8,153 nt of DNA, from the NCBI GenBank assembly GCA_024645065.1, contig JAHEGP010000141.1, positions 1 through 8,153 on the forward strand. Direction: 5' to 3'. The number at the start of each line of letters is the position of its first letter. The first letter of the stretch is position 1. A program made the position numbers and the translations under genes. The DNA is from Cellvibrionales bacterium. GTDB taxonomy: Bacteria > Pseudomonadota > Gammaproteobacteria > Pseudomonadales > JAHEGP01. Below the pieces are notes generated by a model. That model had not been told where the DNA came from. It saw only the letters and a program-made list of their open reading frames with translations, and searched no databases. Positions 5,900 through 8,153 of this stretch are shown here, in pieces.

Positions 5900-6897
5900 G
5901 AGTAGCTATCAATGGCTTTGGGCGCATCGGGCGTTCGGTGTTTCGTATCCTGGACAAACGCGATGATATCGATATCGTCGCTATCAATGATTTGTTCGAG
6001 CACGACGCGCTGAGATATCTTTTGCAATACGACACGATCATGGGTGGTTTCGAAAAATCACTGGCGCTGCAAGACGATCACCTGGTCACCCCCGACAGTC
6101 GGGTTCGAATGCTCAGTGAGAGTGACCCTAAAAGGCTGCCCTGGGGCGAGCTGGGGGTTGATGTGGTGGTGGAAGCCACCGGTAAATTCCGCAAGCGCGA
6201 ACAGATCGATGCACACCTGCAGGCCGGAGCCAAACGCGTCATACTGACGGTTCCCGCCAAAGACGAAATCGATTACACGGTGGTCCTGGGAGTCAACGAT
6301 ACGGGCCTCAACCCGGAGCACCGGATCGTCTCCAATGCCAGCTGCACCACCAACTGCCTCGCTCCGATGGCGAAGGTGCTGAACGACAGCTTCGGCATCG
6401 TCGAGGGCCTCATCAATACTGTACACGCCTATACCAACGACCAGCGCCTGGCAGATGTACCCCACTCGGACTGGCGTCGCAGCCGGGCCGCGGCCGAGAA
6501 CATCATCCCCACCTCGACCGGTGCAGCCAAGGCGGTGGGCAAGGTCATGCCCGAGCTCCAGGGCAGGCTCGACGGGATTGCCGCACGCGTGCCAGTGGCC
6601 GACGGTTCAGTGGTCGACCTGTACGTCGAGCTTGAAACCGAAGTGACGGTAGAAAAGATTCACAGCGCAGTGCGCGAGGCGGCCGGGTCGGCGTCGATGC
6701 AAGGTATTTTGCAGTATCTCGATATGCCGGTAGTGTCGTCGGATATCATCGGTAACCCCTATTCCTCGATATATGATCCGGCATTTACCTCGGTCAATGT
6801 CGGTCGCTTTGTCAAAACCCTGAATTGGTATGACAACGAATGGGGCTATTCCAATCGAGTGGTCGACCTTCTCTCAATCATGAGAGAGTGGGAATAG
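5896..6897 (+). CDS. gap: Glyceraldehyde-3-phosphate dehydrogenase, type I (active form)
   Basis: Cytoplasmic GAPDH (333 residues, normal length): D-glyceraldehyde 3-phosphate + phosphate + NAD+ to 1,3-bisphosphoglycerate + NADH, shared by glycolysis, the lower Entner-Doudoroff route and gluconeogenesis. All signatures are present: NGFGRIGR (6-13) for NAD binding, Asp32 in NDL, EATGKF (93-98), SNASCTTNC (146-154) with catalytic Cys150 (TGC at 6343-6345), His177 in HAYTNDQ, STGAAKA (207-213), Arg231 in ARVP, and DNEWGYSN (313-320). Asp32 with Pro189 in the DVPH motif suggests NAD rather than NADP preference, which is inference. The YDTIMGGF segment (45-52) departs slightly from the usual YDSxHGxF. 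It is co-translated with the Cys-less paralogue upstream, and the shared blocks suggest the two arose by duplication or from related GAPDH lineages. HAYTNDQ distinguishes it from erythrose-4-phosphate dehydrogenase (Epd), which is less likely. Confidence 0.95.
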   Translation: MRVAINGFGRIGRSVFRILDKRDDIDIVAINDLFEHDALRYLLQYDTIMGGFEKSLALQDDHLVTPDSRVRMLSESDPKRLPWGELGVDVVVEATGKFRKREQIDAHLQAGAKRVILTVPAKDEIDYTVVLGVNDTGLNPEHRIVSNASCTTNCLAPMAKVLNDSFGIVEGLINTVHAYTNDQRLADVPHSDWRRSRAAAENIIPTSTGAAKAVGKVMPELQGRLDGIAARVPVADGSVVDLYVELETEVTVEKIHSAVREAAGSASMQGILQYLDMPVVSSDIIGNPYSSIYDPAFTSVNVGRFVKTLNWYDNEWGYSNRVVDLLSIMREWE

Positions 6898-6911
6898 AAC
6901 GTTTTGGCAAT

Positions 6912-6948
6912 GGCCGGTAGCGAGCGTCAACCTGGCTGGCTCCCGGCC
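6912..6948 (+). terminator. Interrupted hairpin after the GAPDH pair
   Basis: The 14 bases at 6912-6925 pair with 6935-6948: GGCCGG/CCGGCC, mismatch, AGC/GCT, mismatch, AGC/GCT, with a nine-base loop. It starts 15 bases after the gap stop. No T run follows, so it is not a textbook intrinsic terminator; it may stabilise the 3' end of the mRNA or attenuate read-through into the glucokinase gene. Confidence 0.45.
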
Positions 6949-7040
6949 TATCCAGAAACATCCTCACATCACCCTGCGATGGCGGTAAGCCAGGGACTGA
7001 TATTGGCGCGGGAATTTACGGCTTCCCGGGGCGTCGGTCG

Positions 7041-8036
7041 ATGCCGATGAGCTGGCGACCCGACAGGCTTTTGGCTGACATCGGTGGCACCAATGCCCGC
7101 TTCGCCCTGGCGAGCGCCGCAGATCCGACACCCCGCAAGACCGCGGTGCTGGCCACCTCTGCCTATCCCGACATTGGCAGCGCTGTGCGCGCCTACCTTT
7201 CCCAGGTCAATACCGAGCTGCCGCCCCGCATGTGCGCAGCCATTGCCGGCCCGGTCAACTCCGAAACCGTGCAAATGACCAATAACCGCTGGTCGTTCTG
7301 CCGTGACGAACTGCGAGCGGGTCTGGGGCTGGAGAACCTGACGGTGATTAATGATTTCGAAGCTATGGCTTGGGGCGTTGCCGGAATCCGGGCGGATGAA
7401 CGGATCCGGATTGGCGGCCAACACCCTGCCAGCAACGACCACTCCAGGGCCGTCATCGGCCCCGGTACCGGGTTTGGCACGGCGCTGTTACTGAGCTGGG
7501 GCTCCGAGCATCGCGTGATCGCCACGGAGGGCGGCCACGCGTCCCTGGCGCCGGCGAATGCCCGGGAACTGGCGGTTACCGAATGGCTGATGCAGCAGGA
7601 CATTTTCTGTAGTCGTGAAGCCGTACTGTCCGGGGTCGGCCTGGAATGGCTTTACCGGGCTGTCAGTGCCCTTCGGGGGCGGGAAATGCGTTTATCGGCG
7701 CCCGAGATTCAACAGCGAGCGGTCGCCAATCAGGAACACTTTGCCCGGGAAGCGCTGGACCTTTTTTGTTCGCTGCTGGGCACGGCGGCAGCCGACCAGG
7801 CATTATGCAGCGGCGCGCTTGGGGGCGTATATATTGTCGGCGGCATAGTGCCGCGTTTTATTCCGTTTCTGCAATCGAGCCGTTTTCGCCAACGCTTCGA
7901 CAGCCAACAGCGAGCCATGCGTGACTACTTACGGAGCATACCAGTTTACATTGTAACCGCAGATAATCTCGGCTTACGGGGAGCAGCCCTGCGGTCACAT
8001 CCAGCAAATCAAGGGAATTTGAGGGCTTTCCGGTAG
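7041..8036 (+). CDS. glk: Glucokinase (Glk family)
   Basis: ATP-dependent glucokinase, making glucose 6-phosphate in the cytoplasm and feeding glycolysis, Entner-Doudoroff or pentose-phosphate routes. It has 331 residues (E. coli Glk has 321) and belongs to the bacterial Glk family (PF02685) rather than ROK, lacking the ROK zinc cysteines. Visible motifs: ADIGGTNARFAL (12-23) for phosphate binding; MTNNRW (79-84) for sugar contact; INDFEA (103-108) with catalytic Asp105; GPGTGFGTALL (140-150); TEGGHASLAP (162-171) with Glu163 and His166 at the sugar site; and GGIVPRF (267-273) near the C-terminus. ATG 7041 and ATG 7047 are both possible starts; neither has a clear Shine-Dalgarno (GGGGC at 7028-7032 at best). 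It lies 143 bases after gap on the same strand, so read-through or a separate promoter are both possible; no HexR-like palindrome or good promoter was seen. The pairing with GAPDH fits a glucose-catabolism locus. Confidence 0.93.
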   Translation: MPMSWRPDRLLADIGGTNARFALASAADPTPRKTAVLATSAYPDIGSAVRAYLSQVNTELPPRMCAAIAGPVNSETVQMTNNRWSFCRDELRAGLGLENLTVINDFEAMAWGVAGIRADERIRIGGQHPASNDHSRAVIGPGTGFGTALLLSWGSEHRVIATEGGHASLAPANARELAVTEWLMQQDIFCSREAVLSGVGLEWLYRAVSALRGREMRLSAPEIQQRAVANQEHFAREALDLFCSLLGTAAADQALCSGALGGVYIVGGIVPRFIPFLQSSRFRQRFDSQQRAMRDYLRSIPVYIVTADNLGLRGAALRSHPANQGNLRAFR

Positions 8037-8039
8037 ACC

Positions 8040-8153
8040 TCAAAACCAGTAGCCGAAAGTAAGACCGACTACGCTTACAACCTCGCCGTCGACAAAATCG
8101 ACATCCACCTGCGGGCTTATCTCAAAGCCATAAGCAAGTTCAAACGAGTATTC
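8040..8153 (-). CDS. C-terminal end of an outer-membrane beta-barrel protein (partial)
   Basis: Only the last 37 codons and the TGA stop (complement of 8040-8042) are in the window; the gene continues past the right edge. The translation alternates polar and hydrophobic residues in two strand-like stretches around a V-D-G-E turn and ends in G-L-T-F-G-Y-W-F, so the final strand is aromatic-rich with a terminal Phe, as outer-membrane barrels require for assembly. The reading frame stays open to the edge. It converges with glk with three bases between stops. Its resemblance to the other barrel (3750-4337) is in general style only. Specific family and function cannot be told. Confidence 0.65.
   Translation of the reverse strand, partial: EYSFELAYGFEISPQVDVDFVDGEVVSVVGLTFGYWF

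Noticed and set aside
6898..7040. HexR or other sugar-regulator operator between gap and glk
   Set aside because: I looked for a TGTAAT...ATTACA-type palindrome and found none; only the interrupted GC hairpin is present.

Overview
The window has the look of a gammaproteobacterial chromosome of moderately high GC. Gene content and protein style (a Na+/phosphate symporter, an aerobic acyl desaturase, small outer-membrane barrels, a Glk-type glucokinase, GAPDH) would suit a marine aerobic heterotroph, possibly of the Halieaceae/Cellvibrionales kind. The taxonomic guess is inference from protein character, not from a search.

Layout, left to right. A hairpin-plus-T-run terminator (33-65) closes an unseen upstream gene. 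It is followed by a Na+/Pi cotransporter-family protein with a C-terminal PhoU-like region (110-1906, +) and a small basic coiled-coil protein of unknown function (1942-2193, +). A 297-base gap with a G10 tract, a perfect AT-flanked palindrome and several hairpins leads to a three-histidine-box fatty-acid desaturase (2491-3648, +). This converges on a small outer-membrane beta-barrel protein (3750-4337, -), whose start, Shine-Dalgarno and -10 box can all be read.

The 545 bases between that gene and the next (4338-4882) hold a 160-bp MITE-like element: perfect terminal inverted repeats, nested internal hairpins and CTAG at both ends. Seventy-seven bases after its right CTAG begins a pair of GAPDH-family genes joined by an ATGA stop/start overlap. 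The second (5896-6897) has all the usual active-site signatures. The first (4883-5899) keeps the Rossmann fold signatures, the catalytic-region His and the overall length, but has Ala in place of the catalytic Cys, Asn in place of the phosphate-binding Arg, and has lost the STGAAKA and DNEWGYSN signatures. It reads as an intact, probably expressed pseudoenzyme co-translated with the active enzyme. This is the most interesting thing in the window.

A glucokinase (7041-8036, +) follows, so the right half looks like a sugar-catabolism locus (glucose phosphorylation and the triose-phosphate oxidation step). It converges, with only three bases between stop codons, on the 3' end of a second outer-membrane beta-barrel gene that runs off the right edge (8040-8153, -). 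No RNA genes, CRISPR arrays, transposase genes or phage genes were seen.
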